DNA of 64,000 nt from Paragorgia papillata (GCA_035771165.1 JAWNZC010000025.1:2602501-2666500); one strand, 5' to 3'. Numbered from the stretch's first letter, positions 46,501-56,944 are shown. Notes: a model not told the origin generated them from the letters alone. Translations and numbers: made by a program.

Positions 46501-46811
46501 CCGCCACAACTTTTCTTAAATGAATCAGTATTTGAGAAATTTAATGTAAAAGTTGGCTTAATTTATACAAGTGTTTGATCACATATCCAAACTCCGTCTG
46601 GCTCTTGGTATTGATTTCCTTTATTTTTATCTTATGAATTATTAATGATTTTAGAATTTAATTTGACTTTTTTCATTTTAAAGATGCGTCTTACTCGGAT
46701 CCTCTTGGCGAAGCTCCAGCTCGTCCTAAGACAGCGGCCAGACGAAGCACTCAACCAGCAGACGATGATTTCGGAGATGAAGAACTTGGCGATGATCTTC
46801 TTCCGGACTAA
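28359..46811 (+). CDS. IFT88: intraflagellar transport protein 88 (TPR subunit of IFT-B)
   Basis: Exons: 28359-28445, 28545-28610, 29760-29801, 29979-30032, 30590-30656, 31709-31790, 32342-32432, 32512-32616, 32971-33073, 33149-33263, 34577-34686, 34895-35016, 35732-35802, 36033-36119, 36917-37016, 37253-37339, 37641-37710, 40058-40174, 40998-41106, 41647-41685, 41817-41928, 42053-42168, 42251-42303, 42422-42487, 43697-43803, 43935-44004, 44200-44340, 46684-46811. This gives 2517 bp, 838 aa, and every phase fits. Hallmarks: DDIYGGFNDYNPAFDT near the start, RPMTAVRGAGYSSAGNR, KVNELIEESCIANG, INLDLTYS, tetratricopeptide repeats from about residue 199 to 720, GAYYIDSQFCEKAIQYFERA, and the acidic end DEELGDDLLPD. 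The protein is a core IFT-B subunit needed to build cilia. Length and order match the vertebrate protein. One intron (41107-41646) is of the U12 class. Confidence 0.96.
29035..29222. mobile_element. MITE with ATGTACTCTTATAAA arms
   Basis: The left arm (AAATAAAACAT...GTACTCTTATAAAGGTAC, 29038-29090) and right arm (about 29170-29222) are inverted. The loop also pairs (TCATTTGAACAC... near 29106 and 29150). It is in IFT88 intron 2. Confidence 0.65.
29283..29677 (+). mobile_element. TA-flanked element with a 25-codon ORF, copy 2
   Basis: An uninterrupted copy of 16132-16886. Ends CTACGGTTCTGGTTTGA / complement have TA on each side. The small frame reads MADRKSIVEFLASFDEDLIV then YKDEL, stop. Many differences from copy 1 are C-to-T or G-to-A, as expected after methyl-CpG decay. 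It is in IFT88 intron 2. Confidence 0.7.
31200..31510 (+). mobile_element. degraded CATAGTCAATCGAGA-type MITE
   Basis: The core TTTAGGTTTATTAATATTTAA, then TTGCTATTGGATGATTG and TCATTATAC, matches the 51045-51337 element. The ends are eroded. It is in an IFT88 intron. Confidence 0.55.
31573..31684. mobile_element. short hairpin MITE GTTTACACTAGAGCAAAAG, copy 1
   Basis: A near-perfect inverted repeat of about 50 bp per arm around ATCCTCATGGGAAT. A closer-to-perfect copy lies at 57714-57823, and a longer relative with the same ends at 34092-34523. Confidence 0.8.
32205..32274. repeat. hairpin CCGATCTTTATGGGCAT
   Basis: Arms CGATCTTTATGGGCATxTAC and complement surround GGCTCGCCTTCGGCTCGCC. A similarly built hairpin, CGATCTGTATCTGATTTAC, lies at 48434-48500. 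Confidence 0.6.
32818..32919. mobile_element. about 100-bp TTAA-ended dispersed repeat
   Basis: Ends TTAACCCTTTGAAGCCTG / CAGGCCTGAAAGTGTTAA surround a core TCTGGCTAACGCCAGACGAT. Relatives with the core GACGAGTAAAATCGTCTGG or CTAACGCCAGACGATTTTA occur at 3366-3420, 30990-31100, 33969-34087, 37090-37170, 43842-43903, 56575-56668 and 61793-61882. Confidence 0.65.
34092..34523. mobile_element. longer relative of the GTTTACACTAGAGCAAAAG MITE
   Basis: It has the same 20-bp ends as 31573-31684 but a 430-bp body with several GAATCCGGA / TCCGGATTC repeats in both orientations. It is in an IFT88 intron. Confidence 0.7.
35049..35569. mobile_element. TTAA-flanked MITE GGTGGCTCCCTA
   Basis: TTAA at 35045-35048 and 35570-35573. 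Ends GGTGGCTCCCTATAGTTTCAA / TTGAAATTACCGTAGGGAGC are inverted. About 520 bp, no ORF. It is in an IFT88 intron. Confidence 0.75.
36340..36720. repeat. complex palindrome cluster
   Basis: TTTTCCCGTGCATGTTGATG (36410 region) and its complement (36490-36520) pair. A second foldback uses GGGAAATTAGCGATTAAATT (36619) and its complement (36678-36700). It is in an IFT88 intron. Confidence 0.65.
37346..37600 (+). repeat. GTT/GGT/GTC triplet array
   Basis: (TTG)n passes into (GGT)n and then (GTCGTT)n over 250 bp, starting a few bases after the donor at 37340 in IFT88. Confidence 0.85.
37968..39761 (-). mobile_element. large Mutator-like (Pack-MULE-like) element, family M2
   Basis: A perfect 9-bp duplication ATAAAGACA (37959-37967, 39762-39770) flanks TIRs of about 83 bp. 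These start CATCCTCGTACCCAGGG and end at GCTGGTCACGTG. The 1.6-kb interior has no transposase. On the minus strand an acceptor (TTTTTTAG) near 38509 opens a frame to a stop near 38227: ANISYKQRATKRLKTLTVGT onward, including NEKLTVYEGANKLKRFTSYF. It could be a captured host exon, but I do not recognise it. It is in an IFT88 intron. Confidence 0.75.
40305..40431. mobile_element. short MITE GGTGAGGTAATAC
   Basis: Ends AAGGTGAGGTAATACCATG / GTCCGTATTATCTCACCTTT are inverted. The interior has GCAACAAAGTTGCA-type palindromes, also seen near 48670-48725. Confidence 0.6.
40483..40960 (+). repeat. (TGTC)n and (TTTG)n microsatellite block
   Basis: About 480 bp of tetranucleotide repeats, with two long TTTG runs, just upstream of the IFT88 exon at 40998. 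All plus frames stay open, which is a repeat artefact. Confidence 0.9.
41107..41646 (+). other. U12-type (minor spliceosome) intron in IFT88
   Basis: The donor is GTATCCTTA, close to the U12 consensus RTATCCTTT and unlike the other introns here. Upstream of the acceptor, TTCGCTTAACT (41627-41637) matches the U12 branch site (TTCCTTAAC) with the branch A about 11 nt from the AG, the usual U12 spacing. The phase (2) fits the neighbouring exons (ANI-YEILNDMDQATEW). It contains a hairpin MITE (about 41458-41600). Confidence 0.85.
41458..41600. mobile_element. hairpin MITE inside the U12 intron
   Basis: AACAAATAGATTCCATTTTT onward, with TTGTCTGTTCAG and complement, folds on itself. The flank 41319-41457 is homologous to 1448-1880 in the first gene (shared GTATAAAACAAATAGATT). 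Confidence 0.65.
42852..43580 (-). mobile_element. CATAGTCAATCGAGA-type MITE split by a hAT-like MITE
   Basis: The outer element is an inverted copy of 51045-51337. At about 42883-43320 it is interrupted by an element with ends CAGGCGCGCAACTAG / CTAGTTGCGCCCCTG, flanked by AAATTC on each side. A 19-base G run lies near the left end of the inner element. Confidence 0.65.
44368..46027. mobile_element. 1.66-kb TIR element CACTGTAAATTTCAGGGG
   Basis: Ends CACTGTAAATTTCAGGGGG / CCCTTGAAATTTACAGTG. Both subterminal regions are crowded with GGGGTAAA / TTTACCCC units, about 8 on the right (45700-46015). These look like transposase-binding repeats. It contains a 5S-SINE remnant (44572-44681) and no long ORF. 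It is in the last IFT88 intron. Confidence 0.75.
44572..44681 (-). mobile_element. 5S-rRNA-derived SINE fragment, copy 3
   Basis: GGGTCACCCATCCAAGTACT, then AACCTCCCGGGCTTAACT, is the minus-strand 5S-like promoter. The body is lost. Confidence 0.7.
46110..46505 (+). repeat. intronic ACCACCATTTCTACC array
   Basis: About 400 bp of ACTTCTACCACTACCACCA-type units ending in a (CCA)n run, in the last IFT88 intron. Confidence 0.85.
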
Positions 46812-47295
46812 ACCAACGGCTCCTGTCACCTAACCCTAAGCCCGCAATCAGATAAGTCTTTAAACTCTAGAGATCTATACTATTAATATATATACCTGAC
46901 GTTGTTTGATGTTGCGAATGTCAAACTTTCAGAATTTCTATTGTGTAGAAACACATCGGAGCTTGCCATTTTTTGTTTTACGAATGCCAATAAGTTATTT
47001 CATACGTATGTTTATAGTGTACATATCACTTGAAAAAGAATTATAAAATTCTTAGGAATATATAATAAGACTAAATATATACGTGCCTGTTTTTTTTCGG
47101 AACTCGGAAACTTTTTAAAACTGAATAGCTCTCAGATTTTTTTCCGACGAACGTAAATGATTTAATTATTTAATCTAGTGAAAATTCTGTTGAAGTCGTA
47201 GAAAGTTGTCCTTCAGCAGCATATTGAGATTAATAGATGTAGGTTTTGTTCGAATGAAGCCAAAATCTGCGGCTGTTAAAAACTTTTAAAAAACT

Positions 47296-47790
47296 TTAAA
47301 GGGTATTGGCAATAAAAATTAAGTTTGTCTCATTTGAAAGAACTCGCCAAATGGTATAAGAAGACCTTTTGTAATTTTTCTGTATCTTTCTTGTGTTTTA
47401 AAATATTTCGACCAAAGACAGCGTGCTGTCCGCCATCTTGTTGTAATATTGGGTCTAATTAACGAGGAAATTGGTGACGTCACAAGCAGGGTAAACCTGA
47501 TGAAACTACTCCGTGGGTGCCCAAATTTCCACGGAAGGCTTTTTAAATGTTGTGGGTCAATTTAAAATGGAAATAGCGCAACAAAAACTCGAGTTTCTAG
47601 CTCATAATGTCATAAGGTTGGCAAGATAAAAATTTCACTTTACCCTGTTTATGATGTCACATGCATAATTTTGCATATCGAAAATAATTCCAAGATGGCG
47701 GACAACATGCTGAGTTTGGTCGAAATATTTCCAAAACCAAAACAGATACGGAAAAATTGTAAAAAGTCTTCTTATACCATCATCTTATAC
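47296..47790. mobile_element. TTAA-type MITE, family T1 relative
   Basis: The left end TTAAAGGGTATTGGC and AAATTAAGTTTGTCTCATTTG match family T1. The arms contain GACCAAA...GCCATCTTG and its complement CCAAGATGGCGGAC. Flanking DNA at 47230-47275 and 47795-47830 is also inverted (TAATAGATGTAGGTTTTGTT), so it may sit inside another foldback. Confidence 0.6.
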
Positions 47791-48023
47791 CGCAGTTTTG
47801 CCCTCATTCGAACAAAACCTACATCTATTAATCTGTTGAAGTCATTTGGGTCATCACGTAAGAAGGCTTCTGATTGGTTTAGATAACCTACTAGTCCAAC
47901 ACCTTCCCCTAACCCCAATCAGTAAGGAGCATGGGAATGAATTGATAATCGACAATGTGATTGGTTACTTATATAGCCAATCAGAAAACTCGTTCATATT
48001 AGGTAGGTCTTCATGGAGTCATT

Positions 48024-48320
48024 TTGTTTTCACTGACCGACATTTTGGTCAGCGGTATTTACGTATAGATTTTACGTACCAACGCTGACCAATATTTTGG
48101 TCAGCGGTATTTTGTGTAGATTTCACGTACTATCATCGTGCTATACCATTTTGAACGAAGCCATTTTGTTCAAACAAAATGTTGTTTTTACTGACCGACA
48201 TTTTGGTCAGCAGTATTTTGTGTAGATTACACGTGCTATCCAAATTTGCACGAAGCCAACTGTGTTTACCACTGGTCAACGGTATTTCGTGTAGGTTTCA
48301 CGTGCCATGTCAATTTAGTT
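48024..48320 (+). repeat. TTTTGGTCAGCGGTATTT repeat block
   Basis: About four imperfect units of TTTTGGTCAGCGGTATTTTG then TGTAGATTTCACGT, 60-90 bp apart. Confidence 0.65.
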
Positions 48321-48512
48321 GTATATATTACGTAAATACATGAATATTATTTTCTTCAAATTAAATCGCATACAGATTCGTCCTGATTTACATAAACTTT
48401 TTCCTCAATTTACTTAGCTAAAATCACTCCAACAGCCGATCTGTATCTGATTTACTACGGCTCGCTTGCAACTCGCCTTGTAAATTAGATACAGATCGTT
48501 GCTCATGCTTTA

Positions 48513-48653
48513 TCTATTACTTAAACATTGTCACGCAACAATGATTTTGTTTCAAGTTGAAAAAATTTGTTGAAAAAAGTAGACCCCAGTTCTACTTGCT
48601 GCTACATGCTGATTCAACTTACAACAAAATCATTGTTGCGTGACAATGTTTAA
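48513..48653. mobile_element. hairpin MITE ACATTGTCACGCAACAATG
   Basis: Arms of about 38 bp (TTAAACATTGTCACGCAAC and complement) surround a 65-bp loop. An unrelated hairpin lies just upstream (48434-48500). Confidence 0.65.
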
Positions 48654-49110
48654 GGCGGGTGGCAATACGTGCAACAACGCTTTTCAACTTGCAACGCAAC
48701 AGTGTTGCAGCAATTTGTTGCCAATAATTTGTAGCAATAAATAATAAACGTAGTGTTTTTACAAATTCTCGCTTGTATTACAGTTTGTCAACTTGCAAAC
48801 ATTCGATGAATTAAAATGTCGATCGTTCAAACTTTTAAAACTTTTTCATGATGACCCTCATGTGGCAACGACTTTCTTTCGCGTCATCGGTTGCATCGCA
48901 CACGGCCACTCGTCGTCGTGTCTTGCTATCCTCTCCAGTTAACTCTTCAGCGTTTGTTCCTTTGGAATCAATGGCTTTCCATTGAGAATCTTCGCTTTTT
49001 ACTGGCGCTGTGTGCTGCTTGTCTCCGTGGCACTAGGAACGAAATAATTGCAAGAATTGTGAACCATGCAGTTTTGAAAATACTTGAGCGAAATTTTCAC
49101 GCAGGTGTAT

Positions 49111-50001
49111 TACAGTCAAACTGGATGTTCTTTACTGCGCGACCTTGCAATATTAAACTTGCTAACGATACACGGCGACTCCTTGGCAAGTTGCTAAAAA
49201 TTCGCATTTTAATTATCGAATTTCACATAACATGCAGTTTACTTAGAGTTAGTTGTTCTGACTTTCAATAGAACTTCATATTATGTGAAGTTCGATATTT
49301 AAAATGCGAATTTTTAGCAACTTGCTAAGTGCACTGTTCCTACCAATATTGCAATGTTGCTATCAATATTGCAATGTTGCTATCAATATTGCAATGTTGC
49401 TATCAATATTGCAATGTTGCTATCAATATTGCAATGTTGCTATCAATACTGCAATGTTGCTATCAATACTGCAATGTTGCTATCAATATTGCAATGTTGC
49501 TATCAATATTGCAATATTGCTATCAATACTGCAATGTTGCTATCAATACTGCAATGTTGCTATCAATGTTGCTATCAATACTGCAATGTTGCTATCAATA
49601 CTGCAATGTTGCTATCAATATTGCAATGTTGCTATCAATACTGCAATGTTGCTATCAATATTGCAATGTTGCTATCAATATTGCAATGTTGCTATCAATA
49701 CTGCAATGTTGCTATCAATACTGCAATGTTGCTATCAATACTGCAATGTTGCTATCAATACTGCAATGTTGCTATCAATATTGCAATGTTGCTATCAATA
49801 CTGCAATGTTGCTATCAATATTGCAATGTTGCTATCAATATTGCAATGTTGCTATCAATACTGCAATGTTGCTATCAATACTGCAATGTTGCTATCAATA
49901 CTGCAATGTTGCTATCAATATTGCAATGTTGCTATCAATATTGCAATGTTGCTATCAATATTGCAAGGTCGCGTGGGAAAGAACATCCGGTTTGACTGTA
50001 A
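49111..50001. mobile_element. TIR element with an internal 20-bp satellite
   Basis: Ends TTACAGTCAAACTGGATG / CATCCGGTTTGACTGTAA are followed inward by GCGCGACCTTGCAATATT and its complement. Inside is a foldback (49182-49330, GCAAGTTGCTAAAAATTCGC) and then the tandem array 49343-49966. Confidence 0.75.
49343..49966 (+). repeat. 20-bp tandem array TATCAATATTGCAATGTTGC
   Basis: About 31 units, mostly exact, differing by ATT/ACT at one position (TATCAATACTGCAATG). Short 8-12 bp units occur near 49561-49572. No stop codon occurs in any forward frame, but this is a property of the unit and not evidence of coding. Confidence 0.95.
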
Positions 50002-51044
50002 ATATCAGTTTTGAAATAAGGGTGGTATGCATATATACATGTGGTACATGTGCGAGATTGGTGTGATGTGACATACGTTTGGTAAATGGTAAGCACTAAG
50101 CGACAGAGTCTGGCAACCACTGATGGGTGCAACCCTTTCTAAAGACGTGTCCACTTGACGTATGGAAATTAATAGAGCCTGACCTGACCTGACCCCACCC
50201 AACATAATGGCCTGAACCTAATCTCACACGGGGGTCTCACATACACGGTGCCAACCAAGACCCCAACTAAGACTCCAACTAAGACTCCAACCAACTATCT
50301 GTAGTTAAAATGTATATATTCTACACTCGAATTTTCCTTCACCAAAAATCCCTAGAACATGCTATGTAATCGAGTGAAACGCCCAATATTACTATCTGTA
50401 GTACTCTCGGGAATTTATAGACAATGGCTGTTGGAGAAGCTTGTGGGATGCGCAATAAACTTCAATACGTCACTTTGCGCAGTCTTCAGAAGCGAGTGCT
50501 TATTCTTTGTGCGCATGCGTTTGGTAGACGTTCCTCGAGCTCAAATACTCAAAAAATGTTTCTGAACCCCAGAGGTATCAAACGTGCAATCCTCTAATGA
50601 AACTCGCTATATTTTGACCTTTCTAGATTAAGGTGATTCCTTGCAGTATAGAGTCAATCCACCTCGCTCTGACCTGACGTCATGAAGGACTCGTCGTTTG
50701 AACCGTCGTCCTGGATACACGTAAGTATACATTTACTTAGCCCATGCTTTAATAAAATACTATACCTACTAAGTACAAGAGAGAAGTATATCAACACAAC
50801 GGAAATTTATTCAAGATTTTTTCACCCCTCGACTACTGCCTCGTCTCCAGTCGCTTCTCAAGATTGAGATCTGGTCGATCGATTGAGGACATGTATTTGA
50901 GAGGGCGAGGGAAGGGGGGGGGGGGGCGTATATGGGTGCGCGCAAAGAATGACGACGCTAGTTCCCTGGCTTCACAAACGCGATCGAGTTTCGCTCAACA
51001 TGAGATTATAAGAGCCTGTGGAGGAGGCAGCCTCGACTAGATCA

Positions 51045-51337
51045 TAGTCAATCGAGATATGGTCTGGAAACTCGACAAACTTCAAAGCGCCTATAATGAG
51101 CTGGGATTTTATGTTGAACCGTACCTTACACCGTGCACATCCTTTGTTTTAGGTTTATTAATATTTAAATAGCACGGTTGAGTGATTGAACTGAAACGTT
51201 GCTATTGGACAATTCGTTCATTACACTAAAATACAATGTGTTCAGTGACCGTGCACCGTGCACAAAAATGCATAAAAGCGAACAAAAACATAGACCAAAG
51301 ACTTTAGCTGAGTTTCCAGACCATATCTCGATTGACT
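51045..51337 (+). mobile_element. CATAGTCAATCGAGA-type MITE, reference copy
   Basis: Ends CATAGTCAATCGAGATATGG and complement, with ACTAGAT directly repeated at both flanks. 293 bp, no ORF. Interior GTGCACCGTGCAC is palindromic. Confidence 0.8.
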
Positions 51338-51676
51338 ATGACTAGATACATTGCTTTCTCGTGTTTTGATACCGTGATCAAACACTTGAAATAATACGTT
51401 AAACAGTCAGCAGTTTACGTAGTTTAAACGTAATTTTTCATTATTTCAATTGTATTTCTCAAATACAATTATAGAAAAACTGCCGTGAATTTTTATTGCA
51501 TATTGGCTGGCGTTTTAAGTGTATTTCAACATAGAGGAATTTTTATTTATCTTCTTAATATTATGACTAGAACATGCAATAAGGACGTAGAGTCGTAGAC
51601 TACAATCTGTTTTTATCACCGAGGTAATGTTAATTGAAAATGCTTCACAATTTGCCGCCAATGGGCTACTACAATC

Positions 51677-52024
51677 TATAGACCACTTTCATAATGGCCA
51701 CCACTTTAAATATTCTTTTATGTGCATCTAAATGAGCCTTTCTATCCTCGTGAAGCAAAGATTATTTTGAATTCCAGACAGACAAACGAGGCCAGAAAGG
51801 CTTATTAAGGGCGCTTTCCAACTGACAAGTTTAGACCGGTCAGTCCGGCCAGAATGGACTTGCTTTTGATTAGGACAAAGTTTTCCAGTCAGACCATCCC
51901 AGGTCTCAAACGAATCGTGTTCCATTTAACCGGACTGACCGGTCTAACCGTGCAAATGGAAAGCCCCCTAAGATGCACATGAAAGAATATTCAGATTAGT
52001 CGCTATTATGAAAGTGGTCTATAA
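51677..52024. mobile_element. MITE TATAGACCACTTTCATAATGG with a nested MITE
   Basis: Outer ends TATAGACCACTTTCATAATG and complement. The inner element 51807-51971 is an inverted copy of 24081-24245. Confidence 0.7.
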
Positions 52025-54180
52025 TTATTCTGTAAAAGACTTCTTGAATTCTCAGTCTGTTCGTTTGGAATTAATGGTGCATTATACGTAGGCTTATCTC
52101 GTTTGAGGTGTCCAGCATCGCTCGTAAGCTGACAAGATTATTTTTCCCACGCTGTTGTCGAGATATAGATGATTAAAACATGATTTAGACGCATGTAAAT
52201 CATGAAGCTGGCATTTAATAAATATTTCCTGTAGTTTTGGGATCGGGGCAACGCTAACAATGTGGCTTTGAGATCTCGCATGAAATGCAATTATCCGAAA
52301 TGCAATTATCATCACAGCATACACATCCGTCAACATTGTCTTATTACAAGTGATTTTCAAGACTGTATACATATAGTTGCGGCTGTGTAACATATCATCT
52401 TAAATAGCACTTAGTCCTTGACTACTAAAGACAACAGAGATGTATCCTTCCGGATAATAAAGATATGATACACAAATATCCCAGAAAAGAGGAAAAGAAA
52501 AACACACATTTTTTAATATCGGCAAAAACGCAGGTGGTTCATTGCTTTTTTAGAATGACGCCACATGGCTGTTGTCGTTTAAGTCCTTTTTATACTTTTT
52601 GTCTTTGAAGACGATTTGATCGAGAAAAAAGTGAGAAAAAATCATCAGTGCAAACAGAAAATTTTATGAACATTGAACGTGGTCTTCTTATATGATGTAG
52701 TTTAGTGTCTACACATGGCAGTAAATGTTTCGCTATAGTGTTGATCGATCGATACATTATTGTATAGAAGGCGTTAATAGTACAAGCAAAGCAGTGCGAG
52801 TTTAAATTGAACAAGACGGCGAGACGTATACAATAAAGAGATTTAAAGTTTTGTTAGTTGCTTACAAGCTTTCGTTCGATGTTAATACTCCGGAAGCTCT
52901 GAGCTGCAGATGGGACTCGAAGCCGTTTACATGCAGCTGGGATTTAACTGCACGAGTATATAATACAGCCAGTTAAAGCCCTTTTTACAACCATTCTCGT
53001 AAGAGACCAGATCTCGTAAATCAATCGCCACGAATATATAACAGACCAGTTCTCACAACGTCCATCTTTGAGATTTACAAACGGGACTCTTTTCTTTGTT
53101 TTTTAAACTCTCGAAATGTATAACTACGACTACTTTTCCACATCGCCAAGGTGGTCACTTGACGAGGGCTTCAACTGTGGTAAATATCTAAAGGGCAGCC
53201 TGTGCAGCAAGAACTGACAAAACATTACAAAATTCACACTGAAAGTGCTATAACGTACAAAAAGGAGGATTTGTGTTACAATACATTACCTGGGATTGTG
53301 GTGAGCGAGACTTCTGTTTTGCCACTGTTTTGGATGACGAATTTGGAAAAAAATGACGATTCCATCTTATTAGCATTCATCTATAAATTAACGGTCGAAA
53401 AGCGGGTTCGTCTTTGATCACTACACGAAGAGTTCTTACAGCTTCAAGCTCTTTATATCATAACGACTTCTGCACACAGTGCCCTCGTTTATACTGTCAG
53501 TGCTAGTGGTTTGTCCTCTTTAGCGGTTATCACGTTGGTATCTTTCTTGGGCGAAAGTCAACGGTCCACATAGATTATATATCTGCGTGTGTATACACGA
53601 ACTTGTATATCACTGACCTGATTGGTTAGGTGGGATAGCTCCATCATGTATAGATTCATTTCAATAACGCTCCCATGCATTTCTAATTGGCGTGGGTTTG
53701 TTCCAAGCTATAATTGCCCCTCTGCCGAAAATTGACCTGTTTTGATCTCTCGTTTTCACAACGTGAAAAAGAAAATTGAATTCTGATCTTTTCAAAACTC
53801 TCGCGTTTAAATTTTGTTCTTTTTTTTTTCTTTTCTTTCCCCAACACAAAAGTTATAAATGGTGAATTATCGGTATTAATCAAATTTCTACATATGCACA
53901 TTCAATAAACTAATGACGTATTTTGCAGCCTATATACTTGTAATGACGTGCACGATTTTTGACATTTATATAAAAGATGGGTGTATAAGCCGTAGACAAT
54001 GAGATACGGAGAATTGTAAACATAAAAATGATAAAAAACTTATTACTACAAGGGCGACTTCTTGTTATGATGTGATAAGAATCGTATATAGCTACTACGA
54101 GATCGTCAGAGATTATCGATGTTTTTAATTTAATTTTTATGTATACTGAAAGGTATATATGTTATGGAAGCTGCACGCGG

Positions 54181-54649
54181 ATAACGAAAATTAAGTTTGT
54201 CTTATTTGAAAGTACTTTTAAAATGACAAAGTAACATCTTTTGCAGTTTTTTGTTTCCTTGCTTTGTTTTTAACATATCACAGTTTGTTTTATAAACGAA
54301 ACTAACCAGTGACATCACAACGTGCATAATGACTTACTGGGAAAGGTTATATATCTTTTCTATTATCAGACGGAATCACTTCGAAGCAATTATATGTGTG
54401 TGTTTTTCCCTTACAACAGCAAAAAATATACCTTTTCAACTGCATTTTCAACTGATTCCGCAAAGATATAGCAAAGATATACAACCTTTCCCAGTAAGTC
54501 ATGCACGTTGTGATGTCACTGGTTAGTTTCACATATCAAACAAACTGAAGTATCTCAACAACGAAGCAGGGAAACAAAAAACTGCAAAAGATGTTACTCT
54601 GTCATTTCAAAAGTACTTTCGAATAAGTCAAACTTAATTTTCGTTTCAT
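54181..54649. mobile_element. copy of the 15151-17066 TTAA family, without nest
   Basis: Arms AACGAAAATTAAGTTTGTC and complement match, and GTGACATCACAACGTGCATAA pairs with its complement near 54505. Confidence 0.7.
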
Positions 54650-54720
54650 AATCCCGGTTGGACGGGGTTAGTTACTTGGATGGGTGACCCCCCTTGGGAG
54701 TAACCTTGGCTCATGTAAAT
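54650..54720 (+). mobile_element. 5S-rRNA-derived SINE fragment, copy 4
   Basis: CCCGGTTGGACGGGGTTAGT then TACTTGGATGGGTGACC. The body is truncated after about 70 bp. Confidence 0.7.
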
Positions 54721-54835
54721 TATAGTCGAGATCTCGCTATTGACTACTGAAGATCTGCAGGAGGGTTAAGTGTTTGCCATGCATATGAACGGCGCTAGCG
54801 CATAAGAGGCTGGCCTTTCTAAGAAGGTGTACGTC

Positions 54836-55440
54836 TTTAACGTTAATGATGCTCAAGAGGGTTGTCCCTTCTAGGAAGGCTCGAATAAACGGCTCTCAAG
54901 AGGGTTGTCCCTTCTAGGAAGGCTGGTAAATGGTGCACTCAAGAGGGCCATCGATCCCTTCTAGGAAGGCTGGTAGGAAGGCTGGGAAACGGTGCACTGA
55001 AGAGAGCTGTCCTTTCTAGGAAGGCTGGTAAACGGTGCACTCAAGAGAGCTGTCCCTTCTAGAAAGGCTGGTAGGAAGGCTGGTAAACGGTGCTTAAGAG
55101 GGCTGTCCCTCCTAGGAAGGCTGGTAGGAAGGCTGGTAAACGGTGCACTCAAGAGAGCTGTCCCTTCTAGAAAGGCTGGTAGGAAGGCTGGTAAACGGTG
55201 CTTAAGAGGGCTGTCTCCTCTAGGAAGGCTGGTATAAACGGTGCTTAAGAGGGCTGTCTCCTCTAGGAAGGCTGGTAAACGGTGCTTAAGAGGGCTGCCT
55301 CCTCTATAGGAAGGCTGGTAAACGGTGTTTACATGTCACTCAAGAGGGTTCGCCCTTCTAAAAAAGCTGGACGAGGGCTGTCTTTAGGAAGGCTGGCTTT
55401 CCATGTAAGCGGTGCTCACGCAAGAGGACTGGGGTATGCC
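54836..55440 (+). repeat. minisatellite of AGGAAGGCTGGTAAACGGTG units
   Basis: About 12 units of 40-65 bp, each with CAAGAGRGCTGTCCCTTCTA then GGAAGGCTGGTAAACGGTG. Some units carry an extra GGTAGGAAGGCT. 600 bp, intergenic. Confidence 0.85.
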
Positions 55441-55564
55441 TATATATAAGGGTGGCCAGTCTTCATATAACCGCCCTTTCATAGATTTTTGTCGTATACA
55501 GTGGCTACCGGGAACCTTCAATATGATATGCCTTCGACTCGTCTACGTTTACTAAACTTATATT

Positions 55565-56044
55565 CAGAGTTGGAAAAAAGCTGCGGGTATGCGTGTACCA
55601 CCCGGAGGAAGGTTTACTTTAGTGAGGAAGGTTTAAAGTGAAAACACGTGAAACAACACATTCGGTAATCAGAGAAAGTTACAATTGATCAAGCAAGGTG
55701 TCGAGAAGAAATGCGATTTTCAGCAAAACATTGGCTAACCAACAATTATGCAGTACTGGCAGTGGCAGCAGTTACATGTGTGAGACATGTACGCTGATGT
55801 CTGCTGTGATGTCTGTATCTTCGCAGCAGTCGAGGGTAGTTGGCAGGCTATCAGTCAGCAGCGGTCAGTTATTAGTAGCTATTGTAGTATGCCAAAGCTT
55901 ACCTAGGAAAACCTAGAAAGGTACTGCAAAAGTCACGCAGTATTTATGAACGTTGCAAAACACAAACTTCTCGCTATATATGTTGAGGAAGGTTATCTAA
56001 ACTTAAAAACCCATCCGGAGGAAGGTTGAATACTTTTTCCAACT
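55565..56044. mobile_element. hAT-like MITE (CAGAGTTGGAAAAA), copy 2
   Basis: Close to the 17647-18102 copy, but with about 25 bp more in the middle (CAGGCTATCAGTCAGCAGCG near 55844). The flanking CTTATATT is repeated at both ends; the last three bases of the right TIR are missing. Confidence 0.8.
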
Positions 56045-56944
56045 CTTATATTTACGAAAGTCGAAAGATATGTAATCAGCTGACAGCTGTTAACGCCATT
56101 CTGCACACATGAAAATCATTTATTTAAACAGATCTGCATGATTAGTCGTTATCCAGAGCCTCAGACGAATATAAAACGTCATTTCTATAATATGGAAAGT
56201 TTAATTTTTTTCCTTTTAATATATTATTCAAATTTTAGCTGTTTATCTTATATGAAATTCTAAGCATGAGTGAAATGGCCATTTTCTTTTGCACAGAAAA
56301 TACGTTTTTAATCAGAAGATTTATTCAGTCAATCGCGTTTAACATTTTTACGCTTCGGCTAAAGTAAGAAGTTTAAAAAGTTAAAAGTTGAGTCCTATGT
56401 ATTTGTTATTAGAATCGTCTGCGAATTAGCACTTGTCTAGTAGATTAATATCTTGGTAATTAAAATGCAATAGTCTGGAGATTTTGAATGTTGATGTTTT
56501 AAAGCGCTTTTTTGCGAGTTTTTGCGGCTTTTTAGTAAGCTCGAATCTCGTTAAACGATAATAATGTTTTTACACTTTGAAGCCTGACGACGAGTCCTTA
56601 AGGTTTATTCTGGCTAACGCCAGACGATCTTATTCAGCACAGGGAGAAGTCCAGGCCTCAAAGTGTTAAGTATTTGATATCTTGAAAAACCCAGACACGC
56701 TTTTTGAGTATTATATACAGATTGATTTCGGCTTTAAATTAATACAAAACTCACAACTTATTGACTTAAGCCGTGAATTATTTCCCCCTTATTTTACAGA
56801 ACGTTATCGTGTCTTTCTCAAAACATACCCCGAAGATCCACATGCAGTAACTTCAATAATTGGCCATAATTCATTCTCATTTTAGCTTTTAAAATATATT
56901 AGACGGATTACGATTAACCTAACCCCGGGCTCACAAAAAAGTTA

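Noticed and set aside
47696..47705. Second YY1-like site / start codon CCAAGATGGCGGAC
   Set aside because: It is part of a MITE arm whose complement occurs near 47433, and no gene follows.
49343..49966. Long open frames over the 20-bp array as a repeat protein
   Set aside because: All three forward frames are open only because the unit lacks stops in each register; there is no start context, splice pattern or flanking coding sequence.
49343..49966. CRISPR-like array
   Set aside because: Units are directly tandem with no spacers, and the DNA is from an animal.
53126..53218. Short ORF MYNYDYFSTSPRW...CSKN
   Set aside because: Only about 30 codons, with no homologue I recognise and no exon partners.
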